Source: Micromonospora echinospora
GTDB lineage: Bacteria > Actinomycetota > Actinomycetes > Mycobacteriales > Micromonosporaceae
DNA: 64,000 nt
Reading direction: 5' to 3'
Assembly (NCBI RefSeq): GCF_900091495.1
Contig: NZ_LT607413.1
Span: forward strand, 3,983,001 to 4,047,000
The translations under genes were made by a program, and so were the position numbers. The notes under the pieces are model-generated. The model did no database searches. It was not told where the DNA came from and worked only from the letters and a program-made list of their open reading frames with translations. The stretch's first letter is position 1; each line of letters opens with the position of its first letter. Below are positions 37,146-45,172 of the stretch, in pieces.

Positions 37146-38935
37146 GCACCATCCCCGCCACCCCGAGCGCGGCCACCGTCCCGCCGGTCACCGAGGACCC
37201 GACGCCGCCGCGCGCCCCGCGCCGCCGGCTCGCCGACCGCTTCGGCGGTGGCTCCGGCTCGCGCTGGTTCCCGTACGTGCTGGTCTTCCCGCTCGCCCTG
37301 ATCCTCTTCGGGTACGTCGTCCAGCCGATGTTCGCCACCTTCGCCGAGAGCGTCGGCGTGGACGGGGTGGAGAACTACACCGCCTTCCTCAGCGGCGAGG
37401 GGGTGGCCCGCTCCGCCCTGCTCACCTCGCTGCTCATCTCCGCGGCCAGTGTGCTGCTCTGCGGCGTCGTCGGCGTGGCGATGGCCTTCCTGCTCAAGCG
37501 CTTCCAGTTCCCCGGGCGCGGGCTGATCGAGGCGATCATCCTGGTGCCGGCGGCGCTGCCGCCGCTGATCGGGGCGATCTCGTTCCAGCTGCTCTACAGC
37601 GAGACCGGCATCCTGCCGCGTGGCCTCCAGCAGCTCTTCGGCGCGGAGAACCCGGTGCTGCCGTTCAGCGGCATCGCCGGGGTGCTGGTGGTGCACACCT
37701 TCACCATGTACCCGTACTTCTACCTGGCCACCTCGGCCGCGCTGACCGGGATGGACCCGTCGGTGGAGGAGGCGGCGTACAACCTGGGGGCCGGTCGGGT
37801 CCGGGTCTGGCGCACCGTGCTGCTGCCGATGCTCACCCCGGCGCTGGTCTCCGCCTCGCTGCTGGTCTTCATGACCTCGCTGGCGTCGTACACCGCCCCG
37901 CTGCTGTTCGGGGTGGACCGCACGATGACCATGCAGATCTACATCAACCGCACCAACGGCGACCTGCCGATGGCGTCCACGTACGCCTCGGTGCTCGGCG
38001 TGGTCTCGGTGCTCTTCCTGCTCGGCATGCGCTGGTACGAGGGGCGGCGCAGCTACCGCTCCCAGTCCAAGGGCGTGGCCAGCCACCGGCGGGAGATCAC
38101 CAACCCGTTCGGGCGCTGGGCGGCGCTGGTCGCCTCGCTGCTGGCCACCGCCGTGCTGCTCGCGCCGGTGGCGACCATCGCCCTGGTGGCGTTCTCCGAG
38201 GACGGCTCCTGGACCACCGAGGTCATCCCGGCCGCCTACACCTGGCAGAACTTCGTCACGATCTTCTCCGACCCGGACGCGTTCCAGCCGATCCTGAACT
38301 CGCTCCAGATGAGCCTGCTCGCCACCGCCGGCTGCATCGTGGTCGGCGTGCTCATCGCCTACGCGGTACGCCGGCTGGACTTCCGCGGCCGGGGCCTGCT
38401 GGACGTGGCGGTCATGCTGGCCTGGGCGCTGCCCGGCACGGTGGTCGCGATCAACCTGATCTCGGCGTTCAGCACCGGCAACGCGTTCAGCTTCGGGCAG
38501 GTGCTGATCGGCACCTTCTGGATCATGCCACTGGCGTACTTCGTCCGGTTCCTGCCGCTGGTGTTCCGCTCCAGCTCGGCCACCCTGGCCCAGATCGACC
38601 CGTCGCTGGAGGAGGCCGCCCGGAACCTGGGGGCGTCCTGGTGGCGGGCGTTCGGGTCGGTGACCCTGCGGCTGATGCTCCCCGGCGTGCTGGCCGGCGC
38701 GCTGCTCGCCTTCGTGCACGGTGTCGGTGAGTTCGTCGCCTCGGTGCTGATCTACACCTCGGACACCGCGCCGATCTCGGTGGAGATCAACAACCGGATG
38801 TACTCGTTCGAGGTCGGCACCGCCGCCGCGTACGGCATGCTCCAGGTCGTGCTGATCTTCGTGGTGATGGTGCTCTCCGGTCGCCTGGAAGGCGGCCGGC
38901 GGTCCAGCCGGGAGGCGGCGAAGTGGACGGCCTGA
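37142..38935 (+). CDS. ABC transporter double permease (FbpB-type fusion)
   Basis: A 597-residue protein with two fused BPD_transp_1 permease units and about 12 membrane helices. Each unit has an EAA loop that docks the ATPase: DPSVEEAAYNLGAGRVRVWRTVLLP (about residue 205) and DPSLEEAARNLGASWWRAFGSVTL (about 485). One chain thus forms the whole channel, as in FbpB/AfuB. GTG 37142 is coupled to the ATPase stop. The stop of this gene overlaps the start of the creatininase-family gene by 13 nt. Together with the binding protein it makes a complete importer for the operon's unknown substrate. Confidence 0.94.
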   Translation: MSTIPATPSAATVPPVTEDPTPPRAPRRRLADRFGGGSGSRWFPYVLVFPLALILFGYVVQPMFATFAESVGVDGVENYTAFLSGEGVARSALLTSLLISAASVLLCGVVGVAMAFLLKRFQFPGRGLIEAIILVPAALPPLIGAISFQLLYSETGILPRGLQQLFGAENPVLPFSGIAGVLVVHTFTMYPYFYLATSAALTGMDPSVEEAAYNLGAGRVRVWRTVLLPMLTPALVSASLLVFMTSLASYTAPLLFGVDRTMTMQIYINRTNGDLPMASTYASVLGVVSVLFLLGMRWYEGRRSYRSQSKGVASHRREITNPFGRWAALVASLLATAVLLAPVATIALVAFSEDGSWTTEVIPAAYTWQNFVTIFSDPDAFQPILNSLQMSLLATAGCIVVGVLIAYAVRRLDFRGRGLLDVAVMLAWALPGTVVAINLISAFSTGNAFSFGQVLIGTFWIMPLAYFVRFLPLVFRSSSATLAQIDPSLEEAARNLGASWWRAFGSVTLRLMLPGVLAGALLAFVHGVGEFVASVLIYTSDTAPISVEINNRMYSFEVGTAAAYGMLQVVLIFVVMVLSGRLEGGRRSSREAAKWTA

Positions 38936-40026
38936 CCGCGTGGCCGGCCGGGGGCGGCCTGATCCCCGCCACCCGGATCCCCGGCGGTGAACTGGCGGCG
39001 GTCGCCGCCGCGGCCGACTTCGCGGTGCTGCCGGTCGGCGCGGTCGAGTGGCACGGCCCGCACCTGCCGCTCGGCACCGACCTGATCCTCGCCGAGGGCT
39101 TCGCCCGGGAGAGCGCGTCGGACGCGCCGGCCGGCGGAAGCGCGTCGGACGCGCCGGCCGGCGGAAGCGCGTCGGACGCGCCGAGGGGCGAAAGCGCGTC
39201 GGGTGCTCCGGCGGGCGAAAGCGCGGCGGGTACGCCGGCCGACGGGGGCGCGCCGGGTGACGGCCTGCCGGCCGGCGGGAACGCCGCCGAGGGGCCCGGT
39301 CCGCGCGGGGTGCTCTTCCCCGCCGTGCCGTACGCGGCCTGCCCCGGGCAGACCCGCCCCTGGCCGGGCACCGTGGCGATCCGTCCGGAGATCGCCGTCG
39401 GCTACCTCGCCGACGTGATCGAGGGGATCGTGGCGGCCGGCTTTCCCCGGCTGCTGATCGTCAACGGGCACGACGCCAACATGTCGACCGTCCGGGCCGC
39501 GATGGAGTGGGTCTCCGGTCGGCGCACCGCCAGCCTGCTGCTGGTCAACTGGTTCCAACTGGTCACCCCGGAGGAGACCGCCGCGCTGTACGGTCCGCTG
39601 CCGGCGCGTGGGCACGGCGGGGCGTACGAGACCTCCGGCGTGCTCGGCTTCGACCCGGACGCGGTCCGCCTCGGCGCGGTCGACGACCTGCCGCCGAAGC
39701 CCAAACTGCCGGTGCCGCACCCGTACGTGCTGGTCGAGTCCCGGCCCGACCCGTGGCAGGGCTGGTCCGGGCACATCTCGCTGGCCGACGAGACGATCGG
39801 GCGGCGGGTCCGGGAACTGGCCGGCGGGCGGCTGCGCGAGCTGGTCGCCACCTGGGTGGCCGCCGAACCCCCGGCCGCCCCCACCGCCGACCCGCTGCCC
39901 GAGCCGGCTCCGGCTGGTGCGCGGCCGGACGGCACCCCGGCCGACGTGCCCGCCGCCGGCTCCCGGCCCGGCGCGGCCCCCGCCGCTGTCTCCCGGCCGG
40001 ATCCATCCTCCGGGGAGGACTCGTGA
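38923..40026 (+). CDS. creatininase-family metal amidohydrolase with an internal repeat insertion
   Basis: A 367-residue protein; the family usually has about 240-270. Metal-ligand motifs are intact: VGAVEWHGPHLPLGTD (about residues 40-55), IVNGHDANMS and GHGGAYETSGVLGF. Family members hydrolyse creatinine or N-formyl amides in cofactor pathways. Between the first motif and the LFPAVPYAACPG strand lies a roughly 60-residue insertion built from five 9-residue units (SASDAPAGG type). The last 55 residues are Ala/Pro-rich. GTG 38923 has GGGAGG 7 nt upstream and overlaps the permease gene; its own TGA overlaps the next GTG. The insertion should loop out; activity seems preserved. Confidence 0.9.
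   Translation: MDGLTAWPAGGGLIPATRIPGGELAAVAAAADFAVLPVGAVEWHGPHLPLGTDLILAEGFARESASDAPAGGSASDAPAGGSASDAPRGESASGAPAGESAAGTPADGGAPGDGLPAGGNAAEGPGPRGVLFPAVPYAACPGQTRPWPGTVAIRPEIAVGYLADVIEGIVAAGFPRLLIVNGHDANMSTVRAAMEWVSGRRTASLLLVNWFQLVTPEETAALYGPLPARGHGGAYETSGVLGFDPDAVRLGAVDDLPPKPKLPVPHPYVLVESRPDPWQGWSGHISLADETIGRRVRELAGGRLRELVATWVAAEPPAAPTADPLPEPAPAGARPDGTPADVPAAGSRPGAAPAAVSRPDPSSGEDS
39112..39246. repeat. 27-bp tandem repeat, five copies, in the creatininase-family gene
   Basis: Units start at 39112, 39139, 39166, 39193 and 39220. The first two are identical and divergence grows toward the fifth. Period 27 keeps the reading frame (nine residues per unit). Confidence 0.92.
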
Positions 40027-40976
40027 CCGTCGACCGGGGACTCGACATCGTCGACTTCCACCTGCACTTCCGGATCGGCGCGGACGAGACGATCCGGTCC
40101 TGCGAGCACGCCGCCGGCATGCACCCGGGCGGGGAGCACGAGCGGGCCGTCCGCGCCGCCGGCTCCGCCCCGTACGCGACGCGGTGGCGGCAGGCGTGGG
40201 GCTTCCCCGACCCCGAACCCCCAGCCGAGCGCTGGCAGGACGAGGCGGACCGGTGGGCCGACGAGCTGCGGGCGGTGAACGTCCGGCGGGCGGTCTTCGT
40301 CACCGGCGGCGGCAACGACACCGTCGCCGACGTGGTCGACCGGCATTCCGACCTGCTGCTCGGTTTCGCCCACCACGACCCGTACGCCCCGGGGGCCGCC
40401 GCCGAACTGGAACGCGCGGTGGTCGAACGCGGCCTGCGCGGGCTGAAGCTCTTCGCCCCGCTGCTACGCGGCCCCCTCGACGACGAGGCCCTCGACCCGC
40501 TCTGGGGCACCGCCCAGCGGCTCGGCGTGCCGGTGCTCGTCCACATCGGGCACTACGGCAGCGCCGGTGGCCTCTCCCACGGCCGGTACGGCGGCCCGGA
40601 CGAGCTGGCCCGGATGGCCCGCCGCTTCCCGGAGCTGGCCGTGGTGGTGCCGCACTTCGGCGTCCAGCACGTCCAGGACCTCCTCTTCGCCGCGTGGGGC
40701 TGCCCGAACATCCACGTCGACACCTCCGGCTCCAACCAGTGGGTGCGCTGGATGCCGTACAAGCTGACCCTGGAGGACCTCTTCCGCCGCTGCTACGAGA
40801 CCATCGGCCCGCACCGGATCGTGTTCGGCAGCGACTCGTCGTGGTTCCCCCGGGGCTACGTCACCCGCTACCTCGACGACCAACTGCGGATCTGCCGGGA
40901 GCTGGGCCTACCCGAGGAACACCTGCGCGCCATCTTCGCCGGGAACGCCGAGCGGCTGCTCGGCCTCGGCGACTGA
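40023..40976 (+). CDS. amidohydrolase-2 family enzyme (ACMSD-like)
   Basis: A 317-residue TIM-barrel metal hydrolase or decarboxylase. Metal-binding motif DFHLHF (about residues 11-16), His in LVHIGHYG and VVPHFGVQH, and the catalytic Asp in IVFGSDSSWFP near the C-terminus are those of the aminocarboxymuconate-semialdehyde decarboxylase/amidohydrolase-2 group. The terminal AIFAGNAERLLGL is the usual family ending. GTG 40023 overlaps the creatininase-family stop by 4 nt. Its place between a creatininase-family enzyme and a lyase suggests it performs a middle step in opening or trimming the imported compound; the reaction is not predictable. Confidence 0.85.
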   Translation: MTVDRGLDIVDFHLHFRIGADETIRSCEHAAGMHPGGEHERAVRAAGSAPYATRWRQAWGFPDPEPPAERWQDEADRWADELRAVNVRRAVFVTGGGNDTVADVVDRHSDLLLGFAHHDPYAPGAAAELERAVVERGLRGLKLFAPLLRGPLDDEALDPLWGTAQRLGVPVLVHIGHYGSAGGLSHGRYGGPDELARMARRFPELAVVVPHFGVQHVQDLLFAAWGCPNIHVDTSGSNQWVRWMPYKLTLEDLFRRCYETIGPHRIVFGSDSSWFPRGYVTRYLDDQLRICRELGLPEEHLRAIFAGNAERLLGLGD

Positions 40977-41037
40977 CCGGCTGACGTCGGGCGCGTTGAC
41001 GCGACGCACCCGGCCTGGAAGGAAGTGGACACCCGTC

Positions 41038-42564
41038 ATGAGCACACCCCCGCTGACCACCTACCAGCGGCACCACCTGCGGCCCACGTACGACCACCAC
41101 GTCGGGTACCTGTTCCCGGCGATGGTGCGGGCCAGCCAGGCGCACGTGGTGATGCTGACCGAGCAGGGACTCGTCCCCGCCGACCGGGCCGCCCGTCTGC
41201 TGCGCGGCCTCGCCGAACTGCGCGCCGACGACACGCCCGCGCCGGAGTTCGACGGCACCTTCGAGGACACCTACTACCTGCTGGAGAAGCGGCTCGCCGA
41301 GGCGTGCGGCATCCCCGCGTCCGAACTGGACGTGCAGATGGCCCGTAGCCGCAACGACCTGGACGCCGGGGTGTTCCGGATGCTCCTGCGCGACCAGCTC
41401 GTGGGCGTGCTCGACCGGGTGCTCGCCACCGCCACCACCACTCTTGACGCCGCGCACCGGTACGCCGACGTGGTGATCACCGGCTACACCCACCGCCGGC
41501 CCGCCCAGCCCACCACCATCGGGCACGCCCTCGCCGGCTACGCCGAGGCGCTCGCCGGTGAGGCCGTCGCGTACGCCGACCTGATCGAGGCGCTCAACAC
41601 CTCGCCGCTGGGCTCCTGCGCGTTCGCCGGCACCGACCTGGACATCGCCCCCGCCCGGGTGGCCGAACTGCTCGGCTTCGGCGGCCTGGTCACCAACTCG
41701 TACGAGGCGGTGGCCGGGGCCGACCACCTGGTCCGGGTGGGCACCCTCAACGCGCAGGCCCTCGCCACCGGCGCCCGGCTGGCCCGCACCCTGATGGACT
41801 GGCTGAGCTGGCGCTGGGTGACCACCCCCGGCGACTTCACCCAGGGCAGCAGCATCATGCCGCAGAAGCGCAACCCGGTGGTGCTGGAACACCTGGTCTC
41901 GATGGCCGGGGCCACCGCCGCCGACGCCGCCAGCGTGCTCAACAACGTCGGCGCGGCCTGGTGGGAGGACTCCAACAACGCCACCACCGACGTGCAGGTG
42001 CGGCTCTGGGAGAGCAACGACCGCACCGACCGGTTCTTCGCGCTGCTCGGCGGCTTCCTCGCCGAGATCGAGCCGTTGGAGCCACCGTCGGCGGAGGAGA
42101 TCGTCGCCTCCGGAGCCACCACCACCGCCGCAGCCGACGCGCTGACCCGGCACGGGGTGCCGTTCCGCGCCGCCCACTCGGTGGTCGGTCGGCTGGTCCG
42201 GGGTGGCGCTCCGGGCACCTGGACCGTCGACGGGGTCCGCGCGGCGGCCGAGGGGATCGCCGACGGGCTCGACGACGCCGCGATCGACGACCTGATCGCC
42301 GCCGCCGTCCGTCCCGCGCAGGTCCTCGACCGGGCCCAGGTCGACGGCCCCGGCAGGGACGCGGTACGGGCCCAGGTGGCGACCCTCCGCGTCGCCTTCG
42401 ACGGCGTCGCCGGTCGGCTCGACGCGGTCCGGGACCGGCTGGCCCGGGCCGACGAGGCGCTGGACGCCGTCGCCGCCGAGCGGGCGGGGTTGGACGCCGC
42501 CGCCGCCGTGGCCGCCGAGCGGGCGGGGTTGGACGCCGTGGCCGCCGAGCGGGCGGCGCGGTGA
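41038..42564 (+). CDS. argininosuccinate lyase-like enzyme of the fumarase/aspartase superfamily
   Basis: A 508-residue protein. ARSRNDLDAGVFRMLLRDQL (HARSRND-like), YTHRRPAQPTTIGHAL (resembling YTHLQRAQPI of ArgH) and the signature GSSIMPQKRNPV put it nearest to argininosuccinate lyase. Location inside a transporter/amidohydrolase operon, away from arginine genes, argues for a different C-N bond cleavage. The C-terminal 35 residues are repeated AERAGLDAVA units absent from ArgH. ATG 41038 is about 12 nt from GGAAGGAAG; the preceding in-frame codons are not family-like. Elimination from an N-substituted amino acid is the expected chemistry. Confidence 0.85.
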   Translation: MSTPPLTTYQRHHLRPTYDHHVGYLFPAMVRASQAHVVMLTEQGLVPADRAARLLRGLAELRADDTPAPEFDGTFEDTYYLLEKRLAEACGIPASELDVQMARSRNDLDAGVFRMLLRDQLVGVLDRVLATATTTLDAAHRYADVVITGYTHRRPAQPTTIGHALAGYAEALAGEAVAYADLIEALNTSPLGSCAFAGTDLDIAPARVAELLGFGGLVTNSYEAVAGADHLVRVGTLNAQALATGARLARTLMDWLSWRWVTTPGDFTQGSSIMPQKRNPVVLEHLVSMAGATAADAASVLNNVGAAWWEDSNNATTDVQVRLWESNDRTDRFFALLGGFLAEIEPLEPPSAEEIVASGATTTAAADALTRHGVPFRAAHSVVGRLVRGGAPGTWTVDGVRAAAEGIADGLDDAAIDDLIAAAVRPAQVLDRAQVDGPGRDAVRAQVATLRVAFDGVAGRLDAVRDRLARADEALDAVAAERAGLDAAAAVAAERAGLDAVAAERAAR

Positions 42565-42601
42565 GCGTGCGTCCCGTCCTGTCGACCGGAGGGTGTGACC
42601 G

Positions 42602-43531
42602 GTGAGTGTTGGATTGTCCGGTCGAGCCGCCCAGCCCGCACCGGTGGCCGGTGACCGGCCGATGCTGCTCGGCATCGACTTCGGCGGCACCAAGATGGCC
42701 GTCGGGGTGGCCGACGGGCAGGGCCGGCTCCTGGTCCGCGAACGGGTCCCCACGCACGCCGAGCAGGGCGCGCCGCAGGCCCTGGACCGGGCGCTGGCGC
42801 TGGCCGCGAAACTGGTGGCGCAGGTCGGCGGCCCGGTCGCGGCGGCCGGCGTGGCCTCGCCCGGCGTGATCCGGCCCGACGGCATCGACCTGGCCCCGAA
42901 CGTGCCCGGCTGGGACCGGCTGCGGCTGGCCGACGCCGTCCGCGAGCGGTTCGGCGTGCCGGCGGTGGCGGTCGACAACGACCTGAACGCCGCCGCCCTG
43001 GCCGAACTGCGCCTCGGTGCGCTGCGCGACGTCGACCCCGGGCTGGTGGTCGGCATCGGCACCGGCGTCGCGGCGGCGGTCACCGTGGGCGGCCGGGTGG
43101 TCGGCGGCCACCGGGGCGCGGCCGGCGAGATCGGGTACGCGGTGGCCGGTGGCCCCTGGCCCGGCAGCATGCTGGAACTCAACTTCTCCGGCCGGGCGCT
43201 GGACCGGCTCGCCGACGAGCAGGGGGTGCTGGGTGGCGCGGCCGGGCTGGCCGCCGCCGCCGCGCGTCCCGGCCCGGCCCGGGAGGCGCTCACCGCCCGG
43301 GTCGACGAGTTCGCCCGTCACCTGGCCACCTGCTGCCTGCTGCTCGACCCGCAGCGGGTGGTGCTGGTCGGCGGGGTGGCCGGCAGCGACCTGATCCGGG
43401 GCCTGCTGACCGAGCGACTCGGCGCGGTGCTGCCGTACCGGCCGGAGGTGGTGCTTTCCCGGTTCGCCGACGACGCCGCCCTGCACGGCGCGGTGATCCT
43501 CGCCCGCGAGGCGGTGCCCGCGTCCCGCTGA
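42602..43531 (+). CDS. ROK-family sugar kinase-like protein lacking the zinc motif
   Basis: A 309-residue protein with the phosphate loop LLGIDFGGTKMAVGV, catalytic Asp region VAVDNDLNAAALAELRLGA, VGIGTGVAAAV, and GHRGAAGEIGYAV. After that motif, ROK kinases normally have the CxCGxxGCxE zinc cluster. Here the equivalent stretch is AGGPWPGSMLELNFSGRAL with no cysteines. This occurs in some divergent ROK kinases; activity on a sugar is likely but the substrate is open. GTG 42602 has GGAGGG upstream. It is the last gene of the operon, 37 nt after the lyase, and is followed by a MITE-like palindrome. Confidence 0.87.
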   Translation: MSVGLSGRAAQPAPVAGDRPMLLGIDFGGTKMAVGVADGQGRLLVRERVPTHAEQGAPQALDRALALAAKLVAQVGGPVAAAGVASPGVIRPDGIDLAPNVPGWDRLRLADAVRERFGVPAVAVDNDLNAAALAELRLGALRDVDPGLVVGIGTGVAAAVTVGGRVVGGHRGAAGEIGYAVAGGPWPGSMLELNFSGRALDRLADEQGVLGGAAGLAAAAARPGPAREALTARVDEFARHLATCCLLLDPQRVVLVGGVAGSDLIRGLLTERLGAVLPYRPEVVLSRFADDAALHGAVILAREAVPASR

Positions 43532-43543
43532 CCGTCGCCGGCT

Positions 43544-43633
43544 GCCGCCATGATCGACTCCGTTTCGCCGGAACGGCGTCCTCCAACGTTCTGGACAGCC
43601 CCACCTCGCCAGAGTGGAGTCGATCATGGCGGC
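43544..43633. repeat. MITE-like palindromic element with 18-bp terminal inverted repeats
   Basis: Perfect terminal repeats (43544-43561 and 43616-43633; gccgccatgatcgactcc and its complement) flank a 54-nt interior containing cgccggaacggcg. No transposase. The ends are typical of short dispersed elements in Micromonospora-type genomes (recalled, not searched). Confidence 0.75.
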
Positions 43634-43712
43634 CCGGCCGCCCGCGCCGCCGACCGGGGCGGGTCAGATCGGCAGCCGGTCGCGCCCGGTCAGCGGGCGA
43701 CCGAGCACCCGA

Positions 43713-44177
43713 TCACCGGGCTGGATCGTTCGCCCAACCGAGCAGGACGGCGAGCCCGCCGGCGAACAACATCGGCACCCCGAGCAGGTACGCGACGCGT
43801 CCCGGGAACCATCCCCGGTCGGCGGTCTCGTCCGGGTCGCCGTTGGCAGCACCGATCGAGCGGACGAGGTCCTCGACCTGCCGCCGGTCGGCGTCGGTGA
43901 AACCATCTGCGTTGGCGCCGAGATGCTCGGCCAGTGCGACCACATGGTCCCGTTCCGCCCGAGTGAAGGGAGACTCTCCCTCCGGCACCGTGCCGAAGCA
44001 GATCATCCGTCCGCCTGTCTTGGCGTTGATGTTGATGTCGGCTCGACTGGTGCACTCGTCCCCGCTGCGGACGAAGTTGACCTGGTAAGCACTGCCGGCC
44101 CGGAATTCGTCGATCAACGCGTACGCCGTCAGGATCATGCCCAGTGCGAGGACCACCCCCCAGATACGTCCTCTCAT
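43713..44177 (-). CDS. small two-helix membrane protein, unknown function
   Basis: A 154-residue protein. Helix one is at residues 5-22 (IWGVVLALGMILTAYALI) and helix two near the C-terminus (VAYLLGVPMLFAGGLAVLLG). The polar domain between them contains two cysteines (DECTSRAD and GRMICFG), a possible disulfide if it is extracytoplasmic. Codon use is less GC-rich than in neighbouring genes, which may indicate transfer or weak expression. The ATG at 44177 has no Shine-Dalgarno; ACAATA lies about 7 nt upstream, so a leaderless transcript is possible. No family recognised. Confidence 0.7.
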   Translation of the reverse strand: MRGRIWGVVLALGMILTAYALIDEFRAGSAYQVNFVRSGDECTSRADININAKTGGRMICFGTVPEGESPFTRAERDHVVALAEHLGANADGFTDADRRQVEDLVRSIGAANGDPDETADRGWFPGRVAYLLGVPMLFAGGLAVLLGWANDPAR

Positions 44178-44225
44178 GGTCCTATTGTCCAGCTTGGAGC
44201 GGGAGTCGACCAGAGCCGAGCCCGG

Positions 44226-45131
44226 TCAGCGGCTGGCGCGCAGCGCCTCGATCAGCCACTCCACCGCCGGCACCATCGGCGGGAACGGTGGCCGCTGGTG
44301 CAGCACCCCGACCAGTTGCCAGTACCGCTCCACCCGGCGGTCGGTGAAGGTGGCCATCCGGTCGGCCAGCGCGACCCGCTGCCCGGCGGAGAGCCCCGGG
44401 TCGACGATGCGGTCGACGATCTCCCGGGCGGCGGGGGAGTCCGGGGCGATGCCGGCGGTGAGGGCGTCCCGGGCCGGGGTCACGTCCGGCATCGGCTCCG
44501 GCGGGGAATCCTCACCGGCCGCTCCGGCCACCGCCATCTCCCGGGCCCGGCGGCGGAACGCCGGGTCGCCCACCAGTTCGGCCAGCTCGACCCAGGCACT
44601 CACCTCCTCGTCGGTGGGGTCGTCGGGCAGGTCGGCGGGAATCGCCCCCCGCATCGCCGCGCCGATGCCGCCGGAGGAGGAGCCCGGGTCGATGCCGGCG
44701 AACACCTCCGTCACGAAGTCGTCGATGATCTGCTGCCGCTCCCGGGCGGAGAGGCGGGCCAGGTCGTGCATGAGTCTCAACTCCTCGGTCGTGCTTCCGC
44801 GACGGACGACCGACCGCAGCACCGCCCGGCGCAGCCGCAGGGTCCGGATCTCGACGTCCAGCGCCCGGACGTGTGCTCGGGCCACGTCCGTGACGCCGGT
44901 CTGCCGGTCCAGGATCCGCCGGACGTCGTCCAGACCGACGCCGAGGTCACGCAGGGTCCGCAACAGCTCCAACCGGGCCACGGCGGCGGCGTCGTAGAGG
45001 CGGTAGCCGCCGCCGGACCGGGTGGTCGGCGGCAGCAGACCCTGGTCCGACCAGAACCGGATGGTGCGTACGGTCAGGCCGGTGCGATGCGCGAGCTGCC
45101 CGATGGTGAACAGCTCGGTACGGTCGTCCAC
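44226..45131 (-). CDS. MerR-family transcriptional regulator
   Basis: About 301 residues. The MerR helix-turn-helix and wing occupy residues 6-75 (FTIGQLAHRTGLTVRTIRFWSDQGLLPP; GGGYRLYDAAAVARLELL). A dimerisation helix (85-115) and a roughly 180-residue helical effector domain without cysteine metal ligands follow. Effector unknown. The promoter just upstream has a 19-bp spacer containing CTCCAG-CGA-CTGGAG, the classical arrangement for MerR activation by DNA untwisting, so it probably autoregulates. Because the -10-like hexamer abuts GTG 45137, transcription should begin at about GTG 45131, a leaderless start. GTG 45137 (with GGAGG 9 nt upstream) is the alternative. Confidence 0.85.
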   Translation of the reverse strand: MDDRTELFTIGQLAHRTGLTVRTIRFWSDQGLLPPTTRSGGGYRLYDAAAVARLELLRTLRDLGVGLDDVRRILDRQTGVTDVARAHVRALDVEIRTLRLRRAVLRSVVRRGSTTEELRLMHDLARLSARERQQIIDDFVTEVFAGIDPGSSSGGIGAAMRGAIPADLPDDPTDEEVSAWVELAELVGDPAFRRRAREMAVAGAAGEDSPPEPMPDVTPARDALTAGIAPDSPAAREIVDRIVDPGLSAGQRVALADRMATFTDRRVERYWQLVGVLHQRPPFPPMVPAVEWLIEALRASR

Positions 45132-45137
45132 GGACAC

Positions 45138-45168
45138 AGCGTGCAGCCTCCAGTCGCTGGAGACTCAA
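45138..45168 (-). promoter_or_regulatory. MerR-type promoter/operator with 19-bp spacer
   Basis: On the minus strand, TTGAGT (45163-45168), a 19-bp spacer (45144-45162) and CACGCT (45138-45143). The dyad CTCCAG-CGA-CTGGAG at 45148-45162 lies inside the spacer. The -10 is weak, as expected for an activator-dependent promoter. Confidence 0.7.
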
Positions 45169-45172
45169 GTCC

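Noticed and set aside
41038..42564. Calling the lyase argH.
   Set aside because: The signature fits the superfamily, but no arginine biosynthesis gene is near, the context is catabolic and the tail is unusual; a biosynthetic name would mislead.
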